From Candidatus Wallbacteria bacterium (GTDB lineage: Bacteria > Muiribacteriota > UBA6191 > JACPRK01): a DNA stretch of 63,083 bases. Shown here piece by piece: positions 1 through 7,775 of this stretch; within the stretch, counting starts at the first letter, position 1; each line of letters begins with the position of its first letter. The notes beneath the pieces were generated by a model. The model searched no databases. It was given only the letters and a program-made list of their open reading frames with translations, and had not been told where the DNA came from. Where the stretch lies: NCBI GenBank assembly GCA_016213845.1, contig JACQZN010000046.1, positions 1 to 63,083 of the forward strand, given 5' to 3'. A program made the translations under genes and the position numbers.

Positions 1-77
1 CCGCTCCCGGGAAACCACAAGTCCACTCCCGATTACTTCACAGCCTCTCATCCCTCCCCTGCGGTGTCCTGGCTGGC

Positions 78-719
78 ATGACGATTCGTGGGTTGCGGGC
101 GGGGGCGCCGTACTTGGTGCTCTGCGGAGGGCTGTTGCTGCTGGCGTTTCATGCGACGCTGAGCGCGCTGGCGGTGCGGCACATGCCGTCTCTCGAGCGG
201 CTGGCGCTGGCCCATCTGGCGCGAATGGGGGAGCGCGCACTGCCGTTCGTGATGGAGTTCCTGGGCGCCAATGACCCTCGGCTCAAGCAGGCGGGGGCGT
301 CGCTGTTGAAGGCCGTGGGCGAGTCCTCGGACTGGTCGGAGAGCTCGCCGGAGCTGTTGAAGACGGTGCTCGCCGAGTTTCGCAAGGGTGCGGACCCGGT
401 GCTGAAACGGCAGCTGGCGGCGGCGCTCGGAGCGTCCGGAACGCGTGAGGCGGTGGAAGCGCTCGGTGAAGGGGCGCGAGATCCTGCAATCCGCGACTCC
501 TGCGTCCAGGCGCTCGGAGCCATCGCGGAGCGGGTGCCGAACGCGGCGCTGAAGGAAGCGGCGCGCCAGGCGGGGGCCTATGCGGGCTCGGTCGAAGCGG
601 CGCGGGCCGTGTCGTCCGTCGTCGACACCGCCGGCGCCGTTGCACGTCCGGTGCTGGGAGTCGTCGATGCCGTACTGGGAGTGGCGGGCTCGGCCAAGAC
701 GACGGCCACGACTCGATGA
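78..719 (+). CDS. HEAT-repeat-like membrane-anchored protein
   Basis: A 213-residue protein with one hydrophobic N-terminal segment (about residues 11-32) that could be an uncleaved anchor or signal peptide. It is followed by alpha-helical, Ala/Leu-rich stretches that look like two or three HEAT/PBS-type repeats (around residues 45-160). The C-terminal 50 residues are Ala/Val-rich and low in complexity. No catalytic motif is visible, so a scaffold role is inference only. The stop overlaps the start of the next gene (ATGA), so the two are probably translated together. Nothing upstream in the 77 bases before it could be recognised. Confidence 0.6.
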   Translation: MTIRGLRAGAPYLVLCGGLLLLAFHATLSALAVRHMPSLERLALAHLARMGERALPFVMEFLGANDPRLKQAGASLLKAVGESSDWSESSPELLKTVLAEFRKGADPVLKRQLAAALGASGTREAVEALGEGARDPAIRDSCVQALGAIAERVPNAALKEAARQAGAYAGSVEAARAVSSVVDTAGAVARPVLGVVDAVLGVAGSAKTTATTR

Positions 720-1435
720 AGCCGGTCGGGCCCGCCTGTTCGATCGGGTCGGGCCAGGTCCTGACGCCAGCCGAGAAGCACGCCGCCAAGTGCCGGCGAT
801 GTCTGAAGAACCCGCGCGTTTGCTACTGCGCCAGCATCGTGCCCATCGAGACTCGCTGTCGCATCCTCATCCTGCAGCACCCGTCGGAGATGTGGCGCCC
901 TTCGGCCACGGCGAAGATCGCCGACCTGGCGCTCCCGAACGCCCGGCTCTACATCAAGGAGGACGAATCCGACGAGCGCGAGCTAGAGTCGGTGCTGAGC
1001 GATCCGGGTGTCCGCACCTTCATCGTGCTGCCTCACGAGGCAGTGCCCGAGCCAGCCGAGCTCCGAGCTTCGGGGGCGCTCGATGGCTCCTTCGTTCCGG
1101 CCTTCCTCTTCCTGGACGGAAGCTGGCGGCAGGTTCGCCGGATGCGCCACCGGCGCAAATGGCTGGAGGGGCTGCCCGCGGTGACGCTCAGGCCGCAGAA
1201 CGACTCGATGTACCGGATTCGGCGGCAGGCCCAGCCGGGCCATTTGTCGACGCTGGAAGCCGTGGCGCTGCTCCTGTCCCAGGTCGAGGACAGGCCGGAG
1301 CGATTCGGTCATTTGCTCGACCTGCTCGACCTGATGGTGACGCGCATTCTCGCCCTGCGAGGCATGGATCGCGACGGCGTTCCGCTCAAGACCGGGACGA
1401 GGTGGGGGGATCGGGGAGTAGTGAGTAGTGAGTAG
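716..1435 (+). CDS. tapT: DTW-domain tRNA-uridine aminocarboxypropyltransferase
   Basis: Protein of 239 residues of the TapT/YfiP (DTW domain) family, which transfers the aminocarboxypropyl group of S-adenosylmethionine to uridine in tRNA (acp3U). Visible signatures are the N-terminal cysteine cluster CRRCLKNPRVCYC (residues about 26-38), QHPSE around residue 55, the DTW-type motif as LDGSW near residue 135, and a conserved R-Q-A-Q-P-G-H-L-S-T segment. The ATG overlaps the upstream stop by ATGA. The last residues (VVSSE) and the stop codon are encoded by the heptamer array listed separately, so the natural C-terminus has probably been extended or capped by that repeat. Confidence 0.85.
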   Translation: MKPVGPACSIGSGQVLTPAEKHAAKCRRCLKNPRVCYCASIVPIETRCRILILQHPSEMWRPSATAKIADLALPNARLYIKEDESDERELESVLSDPGVRTFIVLPHEAVPEPAELRASGALDGSFVPAFLFLDGSWRQVRRMRHRRKWLEGLPAVTLRPQNDSMYRIRRQAQPGHLSTLEAVALLLSQVEDRPERFGHLLDLLDLMVTRILALRGMDRDGVPLKTGTRWGDRGVVSSE

Positions 1436-1446
1436 TGAGTAGCGAG
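1416..1446 (+). repeat. GTAGTGA heptamer array at the tapT 3' end
   Basis: About four tandem copies of GTAGTGA (last copy GTAGCGA). The tapT stop codon lies inside it. The period of seven means TAG and TGA occur in all three frames of the sense strand. Two more arrays in the same orientation relative to their gene lie at 1680-1711 and 17430-17479. Confidence 0.85.
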
Positions 1447-1679
1447 AGGCTGTGAACAGACTCCCTGGGAGCGATCGCCCCGAGCCTGTCGAGGGACCAT
1501 AGCCGCTTCGATACTGGGCTTCGACGAGCATGCCCTGAGGTCGCCGAAGGGCTCGGCCCGAGCGGTTTGAGTAGGCGGGGTGAGTGCTGGACCTTCGGGA
1601 GGGCCGGAGCAAGACGGGTGTCTGGAAGTGGGATGCAGTTCCGATCGAAGCGCGCGTCGCGCTGATGGCTCGCGTCTTT
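1447..1679. other. Intergenic spacer without a gene
   Basis: About 230 bases between two heptamer arrays. It contains a short imperfect palindromic stretch (cgagcctgtcgaggga ... gcatgccctgaggtcgccga, 1480-1550) of the kind often seen as dispersed intergenic repeats in GC-rich genomes. No coding sequence or promoter could be supported. Genes on either side converge here. Confidence 0.4.
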
Positions 1680-1711
1680 CTACTCGCTACTCACTACTCG
1701 CTACTCACTAC
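1680..1711 (-). repeat. GTAGTGA heptamer array at the encapsulin 3' end
   Basis: On the minus strand this reads as four to five GTAGTGA/GTAGCGA units. The encapsulin stop codon (1708-1710) is in its first unit. Orientation relative to the gene is the same as for the tapT array. Confidence 0.85.
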
Positions 1712-2583
1712 TTCTTCTTACGCCCGTCGCCGGCGCCGACGAGCCGGCAGATGGCATCGGGATGCTTGATGCGGGGCAGGACACACTCCAGGACGCGGCA
1801 CGGGTGGTTCATCCGCTCGGCGCCCAGGTAAGCGACCTGGAAGTCCATCGAGAGGGCCAGGTCCACATTCTCGCGGCCGGTGGAGAGCACAAAGCCCTCG
1901 TCGCCGCGGAGGGCGTTGGACTGGAAGACCCCGTCGGTGACGAGCTGGCGAACGTTCTCGATCTCGAGCACGCCCGTCGACTGGTAGATCCGGTGCAGCT
2001 GGGCGAAGCGCTTCGGCGGAAGGACCACGGCGTACGGCCCGTAGTGTCCGGACGCCAGCAAGTCCTCGGTGGCCCGGACGACGTCCAGGAAACCGTTGCC
2101 CGGGATGTTCCAATCGCGCATCTCGAGCGTGTGATTGCCGGACACGGTCATCAGGCCGGGCTCCTTGAGCTTCGGATCTCCGTAGAAGACCAGGTCGTCT
2201 TCCTTGAAGGCGCAGAAGGCCGCGGCGCCCGCAGCAGCCGACGTATCGAGAGGGCTGCCGAGCTGGCGGGCCGTCTCGATGTCCCGCCAGTGGACCATGA
2301 AGTCCTTGTAGATGATCGGGATCATCCGCTGCTGGCGCGTGTCGGCGAAGACGGTTCCCGGCTGCTCTTCGCCCAGGACGTCACTGCTGCCCGGCGCGGC
2401 GCCCTTGTACGTTTCGACCATCACCGACTGCACGCCCGGCCCCAGGGGGCCGAACACGTCGAGGAATCGACGGCCCACCAGTCTCCGGGTCGCGACGGCC
2501 GTGACGGTGTCGACGAAGAGCTTCCACTCCTCCGCGGTGAAGGGGTTCTCAAAGTGGGCGAGGAAGTTCTGTCCTGGGTTCAT
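1708..2583 (-). CDS. Encapsulin shell protein, family 1 (EncA type)
   Basis: A 291-residue HK97-fold encapsulin (linocin M18-like). It reads co-linearly with Myxococcus xanthus EncA from memory: shared stretches include RRLVGRR, IPIIYKDF, HWRDIE, AAAGAAA, FYGD, GPYAVVL, LHRIYQ.TGVLEIE, LSTGREN and RIKHPDAIC. Length is close to EncA (287) rather than to the 264-residue Thermotoga shell, which hints at a large (T=3-like) cage; that is inference. The ATG overlaps the stop of the upstream cargo gene by ATGA. The shell would self-assemble in the cytosol and load the upstream gene product through its C-terminal tag. Confidence 0.95.
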   Translation of the reverse strand: MNPGQNFLAHFENPFTAEEWKLFVDTVTAVATRRLVGRRFLDVFGPLGPGVQSVMVETYKGAAPGSSDVLGEEQPGTVFADTRQQRMIPIIYKDFMVHWRDIETARQLGSPLDTSAAAGAAAFCAFKEDDLVFYGDPKLKEPGLMTVSGNHTLEMRDWNIPGNGFLDVVRATEDLLASGHYGPYAVVLPPKRFAQLHRIYQSTGVLEIENVRQLVTDGVFQSNALRGDEGFVLSTGRENVDLALSMDFQVAYLGAERMNHPCRVLECVLPRIKHPDAICRLVGAGDGRKKK

Positions 2584-3053
2584 TCGTCGTCTCCTTCGGG
2601 TTGGGGAATGCCTCGAAGGCTTCCCACGGTCAGGCCGATCGGGGGCGTGGCGGAAGCAGCGGCGGCGTGGCTGACGGGCGGCCCGGCGGCAGCCAGGCCG
2701 GGCGGCATCGTTGCGGCCGGCGGCGTGGCCGGTGCGGGCGTCGCTGTCGGCCCAGGGCCGCCCAGGTCGTCTTCCGGCGGGACTGGGGCGCCGGTCAGCT
2801 CGGCATGGACGCGCGCGGCCTTCAGGGCGTGCCCCGACTCCTCGTCGAGCAGGTGGCGATACAGAACCGAGAGGCTGGCGATCTCGTTCAGGAACATCGC
2901 CGTGTGCTGCTCGGTGTAGTCGCGATGGTGCGCCGCCAGCGCCTTTGCCCTGGGCGAATCGAGCGCACTCAGGTCGGGGGCATTGCGCCAGAGCTGTTCG
3001 AGCTCGTCGGTGAAGGCTTGCCGCAGTGCCGCTAGAGTCTCTTCGACGGTCAT
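2580..3053 (-). CDS. Encapsulin cargo protein with LTVGSLR targeting tag
   Basis: Protein of 157 residues. The C-terminus carries LTVGSLRG, the same core as the M. xanthus EncB/EncC encapsulation tag LTVGSLRR. The first 85 residues are helical, with the segment HHRDYTEQHTAM resembling the EncFtn/encapsulated-ferritin helix HNRDEEKEHAAM. However, the metal-ligand Glu of the ExxH motif appears as Thr, so iron chemistry is not assured. A 60-residue Pro/Ala-rich linker joins domain and tag, as expected for a flexible cargo tether. The ATG at 3053 (M-T-V-E-E) was preferred over an in-frame TTG 36 bases upstream. Its stop overlaps the encapsulin start. An iron-storage or redox cargo is the best guess. 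Confidence 0.8.
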   Translation of the reverse strand: MTVEETLAALRQAFTDELEQLWRNAPDLSALDSPRAKALAAHHRDYTEQHTAMFLNEIASLSVLYRHLLDEESGHALKAARVHAELTGAPVPPEDDLGGPGPTATPAPATPPAATMPPGLAAAGPPVSHAAAASATPPIGLTVGSLRGIPQPEGDDE

Positions 3054-3107
3054 GTGACCGAGATTACCAAGAACGCCGGCGACGAACAACCTCGAGCAAG
3101 GAAAATC

Positions 3108-3150
3108 GGGGACACACGACCTATTTTGAAAAAATAGGTCGTGTGTCCCC
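3108..3150. repeat. Perfect 20-bp inverted repeat (REP-like hairpin)
   Basis: Arms 3108-3127 and 3131-3150 are perfect reverse complements around a 3-base loop; each arm contains GGGGACACACGACC. On the minus strand it follows the GT39 stop and ends in a short T run, so it may also act as a terminator. The same GGACACACGA core recurs in the hairpin at 31426-31470. The GGGGACA core is typical of REP elements mobilised by RAYT-type transposases; no such transposase is in the window. Confidence 0.8.
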
Positions 3151-3161
3151 GTTTTTCCGAT

Positions 3162-4889
3162 TCAGCGGACGTGGCCGGGCGGGGCGGGAAGGAGGCCCTG
3201 GGGTTCGTCCCTGCGGTAGACGTGGATTGTGCAGCTGTGGGACGGGATGAGGGCGAGCCGGTAGAAGGGCACTCGGGTGAGGTTCCCGGGAAGCGGTGAG
3301 GGAATCTCGGGGGCGGCCTGGGCCAGTTCGGCAAACGAAGCGACCGGAGGCAGCTCGGGGCCCGCGCGGTGGAGGACCAGACCTTGGAGCTCCTCGGGGT
3401 TGTAGGCGGTGGTCTCCTCGAGGCCTACGAATCGCTGGGTGAGGTCGGCCCGGAAGCCGGCCCAGGCGAAGGTCTCCCGGTCGGCGAAGAGCATGGTGTC
3501 GCCCTGCAGGCCGACCAGGGCCCCGTCCGGGCAGGCGGCGACGGCATCGAGGACGGCGTCGAGCGGATAGGGGATGCCGGTGTAGCCCCACCAGTCCTCC
3601 TTGTAGAACCCGGAGTCCGAGTGCTCCCCGATGCCCAGGACGCGCGCTTTCAGCAATCGCATCGGCCCGAGCATCAAGTTCGACGCCAGCGGCCACGGCT
3701 GCCTTTCGGGAGGCAGCTTCAAGTCGATGCCGAAGCCGGTCAGCCACCAGAGCACGGCCCCCAGCATGCAGGCGCCCAGCAGGGCCATCGACTTCCCTGG
3801 CGCGCTCGAAATGGACTCGTCGGCGTCGCTGGCTCTGAACACTCTTTCGAATCCAATTGTCGCGAGCAGCGCCAGCGGCCAGAGCGCGGCGAGGAAGTAG
3901 TCGCCCCACTTGATCCGGATGAGCGTGAGTGCGAGCCACGGAACGGCCACGAATGCGAGCAAGTGGCCCAGCGCAGGGTGCCGCCGCCTGGCCATCGCCC
4001 AAGCGCCCGCCGCAGCGGCGGCCAGGTAGGGGAGCATCCCCGGGTAGGCCGTCACCGCCATGAGGTAGTAGGCCGCCCCGAGCGGATCGCGCCACGAGGT
4101 CGGATACGACTGCTCGCCGAGCGACCCGGAACGTCGCAGCCAGTTCCCCCGCTCCTCCCATCGGCTCGCGTACCACCAGGACGAGATGGCCAGCGCGACG
4201 AGCCCCGCCAGCGCCAGGTTTCCTGCAAACCGCAGGGCGCGGGATCGCCGGCGGCCGCGGGCGCGGGCGGCGGTCCACGCCGTCATTGCCAGCGGGCTCG
4301 CCACGAAGATGGGAAACGTGAACTTCGTCAGCATTCCCAGGCCCGCGACGATTCCGAAGCCGGCCGCTTCGGCGCTTCTCTGCAATCCTCCCGAGCGCAC
4401 CAGGAAGAGCGTCGCCAGCGCCGCCAGTGCTGCCACTGGCAGCTCCAGCATCGAGTAACGCGTCTGGATGTAGACCATCGGGAAGGACGCCAGAAGGACG
4501 GCGGTCGCCGGCCCCGAGCCCCGACCGCCGAGCCGTTCAGCCAGCCCGTAGGCGCCCAGCAGCAGAAGCGCCAGCCAGAAGCAGCCGGCCAGCCCGATCC
4601 AATCGCGGCCGATCGGCAGCAGCATGCGGCAGGCCGCCGCCACGAGGTGGGACAACGGCGGATAGGCGACCTCCCGGGCGCTGATTCGCTCGAGAAGCCC
4701 CGGGGCGTCGGCAGTCTCGAGCAGCAGCCGCTCGTACTCCAACGCCAGCCGCCGATGGTGGGCGTCATCGGCGGCCGGAATTCCTCGGTCCAGCCGGAAC
4801 CAGGCGATGTTGCCCGCCAGGTGCAGTGTTGCCAGTCCGAGGCAGATCGCCAGCGCGAAGAACAGGCGGCGGCTGCGATCGGCGTCCAC
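3162..4889 (-). CDS. GT39-type membrane glycosyltransferase
   Basis: A 575-residue polytopic protein of the ArnT/PMT (GT39/83) type that would use a lipid-linked sugar donor at the outer face of the inner membrane. There is an N-terminal membrane helix, then a periplasmic loop with the acidic motif D-D-A-H-H near residue 42. About ten further hydrophobic segments run to residue 390, followed by a soluble C-terminal domain of 180 residues. The usual tandem Asp is present in the first loop. It stands alone between the hairpin and ftsZ. Acceptor and sugar cannot be inferred. Confidence 0.75.
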   Translation of the reverse strand: MDADRSRRLFFALAICLGLATLHLAGNIAWFRLDRGIPAADDAHHRRLALEYERLLLETADAPGLLERISAREVAYPPLSHLVAAACRMLLPIGRDWIGLAGCFWLALLLLGAYGLAERLGGRGSGPATAVLLASFPMVYIQTRYSMLELPVAALAALATLFLVRSGGLQRSAEAAGFGIVAGLGMLTKFTFPIFVASPLAMTAWTAARARGRRRSRALRFAGNLALAGLVALAISSWWYASRWEERGNWLRRSGSLGEQSYPTSWRDPLGAAYYLMAVTAYPGMLPYLAAAAAGAWAMARRRHPALGHLLAFVAVPWLALTLIRIKWGDYFLAALWPLALLATIGFERVFRASDADESISSAPGKSMALLGACMLGAVLWWLTGFGIDLKLPPERQPWPLASNLMLGPMRLLKARVLGIGEHSDSGFYKEDWWGYTGIPYPLDAVLDAVAACPDGALVGLQGDTMLFADRETFAWAGFRADLTQRFVGLEETTAYNPEELQGLVLHRAGPELPPVASFAELAQAAPEIPSPLPGNLTRVPFYRLALIPSHSCTIHVYRRDEPQGLLPAPPGHVR

Positions 4890-4940
4890 TCCGCGGACTC
4901 CTCGGGACGGCCAGGCGAGTGCGGCCGGGCTAAAGCGAGC

Positions 4941-6083
4941 CTAGCGGCGCTTGCGCAGGAAGCTGGGGATGTCGAGGTCGTCGGCCACGGCTGGGGAGAG
5001 CGTCGCGGGCTTCATCTGCTCGGCCTGCTGCTGGTGTCGCGACGGGCCCTGGTGGGAAGAGGGCACGGCGCTGATCGGCGTCACGCTCGACCGGCCGGGC
5101 CGGGTCGTTGCGTAGCCGTCCTTGGCGAAGCCGGTGGCGATGACGACGATCTTGATCTCGTCCTTCATCTCCGGGTTGATGGCTGTGCCGAAGATGATCT
5201 CTGCGTCCGGGTCGGCCGCTTCGCTGATGATCTCGCTGGCCTGGTTGACCTCCAGGATGCCCAGGTTGGGGCCGCCGGTGATGTTGATGAGCAGGCCCGT
5301 GGCACCGCTGATGGTCGCTTCCAGCAGCGGGCTGGAGATGGCCTCCTGCGCGGCGTGGACGGCGCGGTTCTCGCCGCTGGCTCGGCCGATGCCCATCAGG
5401 GCAGAGCCGCTACCGGCCATGATGGTCTTCACGTCGGCGAAGTCGAGGTTGATCAGGCCCGGGACCGTGATCAGGTCGGTGATGCCCTGCACGCCCTGGC
5501 GCAGCACGTCATCGGCCTTGCGGAAGCCCTCGAGGATGGAGGTGTCGCTGTCGGCGATCTGGAGCAACCGGTCGTTGGGGACGACGATGAGGCTGTCGAC
5601 CTTCTCCTTGAGGTTCTTGATGCCGATCTCGGCGGTGGACATTCGCTTGCGGCCTTCGAAGCTGAACGGCTTGGTGACGACGGCAACCGTCAGTGCGCCG
5701 AGCTCCTTGGCGACTTCGGCGATGATGGGGCCGGCGCCTGTACCGGTGCCGCCGCCCATGCCGGCGGTGATGAAGACCATGTCGGCGCCGCTGAGCGACT
5801 CGGCGATCTTGTCGCGATCTTCCTCGGCGGCCTTCTTGCCGATCTCGTGGTTGGCGCCCGCGCCCAGCCCCTTGGTGAGCTTGTCGCCTATCTGGATGCG
5901 GATCTTGGCGTCCGAGAGGACCAGCGCCTGCGCGTCGGTGTTCGTCGCGATGAACTCCACACCGGGCAAGCCGGCCTCGATCATCCGGTTGACGGCGTTG
6001 GACCCGCCGCCACCGACGCCGATGACCTTGATGTCGGCCACCTGCTCAACCGCGTCGAACTCGAACATCTTCTCTTGAGCCAT
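4941..6083 (-). CDS. ftsZ: Cell division protein FtsZ
   Basis: A 380-residue tubulin-like GTPase that forms the division ring. [11 protein letters not shown] (residues 24-34), the tubulin signature GGGTGTG (about 110-116) and the T7 loop N-L-D-F-A-D-V (about 205-211) are all intact. After a variable linker of 55 residues the conserved C-terminal peptide [13 protein letters not shown], which binds FtsA and other partners, closes the protein. AAGGAG lies upstream of the ATG. No ftsA, ftsQ or mur gene adjoins, so this ftsZ is outside a standard dcw cluster. The 160 bases upstream, to 6245, hold no gene and should contain its promoter. Confidence 0.98.
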   Translation of the reverse strand: MAQEKMFEFDAVEQVADIKVIGVGGGGSNAVNRMIEAGLPGVEFIATNTDAQALVLSDAKIRIQIGDKLTKGLGAGANHEIGKKAAEEDRDKIAESLSGADMVFITAGMGGGTGTGAGPIIAEVAKELGALTVAVVTKPFSFEGRKRMSTAEIGIKNLKEKVDSLIVVPNDRLLQIADSDTSILEGFRKADDVLRQGVQGITDLITVPGLINLDFADVKTIMAGSGSALMGIGRASGENRAVHAAQEAISSPLLEATISGATGLLINITGGPNLGILEVNQASEIISEAADPDAEIIFGTAINPEMKDEIKIVVIATGFAKDGYATTRPGRSSVTPISAVPSSHQGPSRHQQQAEQMKPATLSPAVADDLDIPSFLRKRR

Positions 6084-6245
6084 ATGCCCACCGTACTCCT
6101 TGCGCTCTTTGACCGGTTTTGCCGCCGGCGCGGATGAAAGCTCTGGAAAGCCCGCGAAGTATACACTGCGCGGGCATGTCAGCGCAACGGCCCACCGCCG
6201 GATCGCTGGCCGGATCGAGACCGCGAGCGCCCGACGAGCCGCCGT

Positions 6246-7037
6246 TCAATCGGCTCGGGCCAACCGGCCGCCGATGCGGCTCTTGACGTCGGCCCAGCTC
6301 TCCAGCGACAGCCGGGCGCTCGGGGTCGAGCGGCTGTGGCAGAAGACGCAGTTCTTGGCGATCACCGGCGCGATCTGTGCGCGGAACTGCTGCTCCGAGG
6401 CGCCGGCGCGCACCCACTGCCGGAAAAGCCGCGCCTTGTCGGGCGGCAGCGGGCGGGCTAGCGGCATTCCGGGCTGGAGCTTGCCCTCGACTCGGAGGAC
6501 CAGCGGCGAGCGATCCGGTTCGCCCGGGACGATCAGCGTGCTGGTGCCCGGCGGCGGTGGCGGCGGCGCCGGCGGCGGAGGTCCTGGGGGTGGGGGCGGT
6601 GGCTCAGGCGGCGGTGGCGGGTCCGGCGGTGGCGGCGGCTCGGGCGGCGGCGGGTCCGGCGGCGGCTCGGGCGGTGGCGGTGGGGCCGGCGGCTCTCCAT
6701 CCCCCAGGCCCATCTGGTCCGTGATCCCGATCACGATGCGCGCATTCCAGGACGACATTGCATCCGGCCCGTTCTGGAGCACGAACTTGGCGCGCTGCCG
6801 CAGCAGCTTCAGCAGCTCCCGATCGGTCCGCCGGATTCGCCACGCCAGAGTCCCGTCGATGGCCCGGCGGGAGAAGTCGAAGGTCTCCACTTCCTCTTTC
6901 GAAAGTCCGAACAGCCCCCGCACCAGACCACCCCTTCGGAGGCCCGCACCCGCTTCGCCCGCCGGCAGCGGCGCGACGGCCGCGCAGGCGAGCACCAGCC
7001 CCAGAGCTGCTGCGCCTCGCTTGATCATGGAATTCAT
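6246..7037 (-). CDS. Exported protein with proline-rich linker and c-type heme motif
   Basis: A 263-residue protein with a signal peptide (about residues 1-26, cut near P-A-G-E-A-G). A helical region is followed by an almost pure Pro-rich tract with a few Glu/Asp (about residues 117-165). The C-terminal domain contains CVFCH, a single covalent heme c site, in the context I-A-K-N-C-V-F-C-H-S-R. This resembles planctomycete-type cytochrome C domains where the motif is followed by L-S-L-E-S-W. It lies 60 bases downstream of the GT2 gene, at the end of the superoperon. The partner for electron transfer is unknown, and the heme domain is short with no obvious distal Met. Confidence 0.65.
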   Translation of the reverse strand: MNSMIKRGAAALGLVLACAAVAPLPAGEAGAGLRRGGLVRGLFGLSKEEVETFDFSRRAIDGTLAWRIRRTDRELLKLLRQRAKFVLQNGPDAMSSWNARIVIGITDQMGLGDGEPPAPPPPPEPPPDPPPPEPPPPPDPPPPPEPPPPPPGPPPPAPPPPPPGTSTLIVPGEPDRSPLVLRVEGKLQPGMPLARPLPPDKARLFRQWVRAGASEQQFRAQIAPVIAKNCVFCHSRSTPSARLSLESWADVKSRIGGRLARAD

Positions 7038-7097
7038 GGCCTGAAACGGTCGGCCAGAATTATAGGGACGGCCCAGGGAACGTCAAGTGGGGGGCGT

Positions 7098-7775
7098 TCA
7101 GAACAGCCGGTAGCGAAGCAACGTCCAGAAGGCCTCGATGCCGTCCATCCAGCGGATCTTCTTCCCCTCGTCGACCGTGCGGGGGCGGTAGCGAATCGGC
7201 ACTTCGACGATGCGCTCGCCACGGCGCAGGACCTTCGCTGTCACTTCGGGGCAGAACTCGAAACGCCGGCACTCGAGCCCGAGCGATCGCAAGAGGTCCG
7301 TGCGGACCAGCTTGTAGCAGGTCGCCTCGTCCGTCACTCCGGCGCCGGGGAAGAGCAGGTTGGTGAAGAGCGAGAGCAGCCGGGCCGCGATCTTGAAGCG
7401 CGTGTAGGGGATCGTGTTGCCGGGGTGAAAACGGGTGCCGTAAACGACCTTGGCTTTGCCCGCTGCGATCGGCGCCATCAGCTCCGGCAGGTTCTCCGGG
7501 TCGTACTCCAGGTCGGCGTCCTGCACCGCCACGACATCTCCCGAGACATGCGGAAGTGCGGCGCGGATGGCGCTGCCCTTGCCCTGGTTCGTCTCCAGGC
7601 AGACCACCTTCAGTCCGGGCTGGGCCAGCGACTCGAGGATCTGGCGCGTCCCGTCGGAGGAGCCGTCGTCGACGGCGATCAGCTCCTTGTCGATCGGCAG
7701 CCGCATGACGCGGCCGACGATCTCGGCAATGGTGGCCGCCTCGTTGAAGACGGGCATCACAATCGAGAGCTTCAC
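7098..7775 (-). CDS. Family 2 glycosyltransferase (dolichol-phosphate mannosyltransferase-like)
   Basis: A 225-residue GT-A protein of the DPM1-like branch. MPVFNEAATI, the nucleotide-binding AVDDGSSDGT and the DXD-like QDADLEYDP are present. It has no C-terminal membrane segments, so it would make a polyprenyl-phosphate sugar at the cytosolic face. The GTG start overlaps the stop of the upstream GT39 gene (GTGA), which suggests the two work together, one making the lipid-linked donor and the other using it. Confidence 0.85.
   Translation of the reverse strand: MKLSIVMPVFNEAATIAEIVGRVMRLPIDKELIAVDDGSSDGTRQILESLAQPGLKVVCLETNQGKGSAIRAALPHVSGDVVAVQDADLEYDPENLPELMAPIAAGKAKVVYGTRFHPGNTIPYTRFKIAARLLSLFTNLLFPGAGVTDEATCYKLVRTDLLRSLGLECRRFEFCPEVTAKVLRRGERIVEVPIRYRPRTVDEGKKIRWMDGIEAFWTLLRYRLF

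Noticed and set aside
1416..1711. CRISPR-like array from the regularly repeated heptamers
   Set aside because: The unit is only seven bases with no spacers, and no cas gene is near.
3369..6137. Very long plus-strand open frame opposite the GT39 and ftsZ genes
   Set aside because: It is the antisense shadow of two clear genes, produced by the GC-rich third positions.
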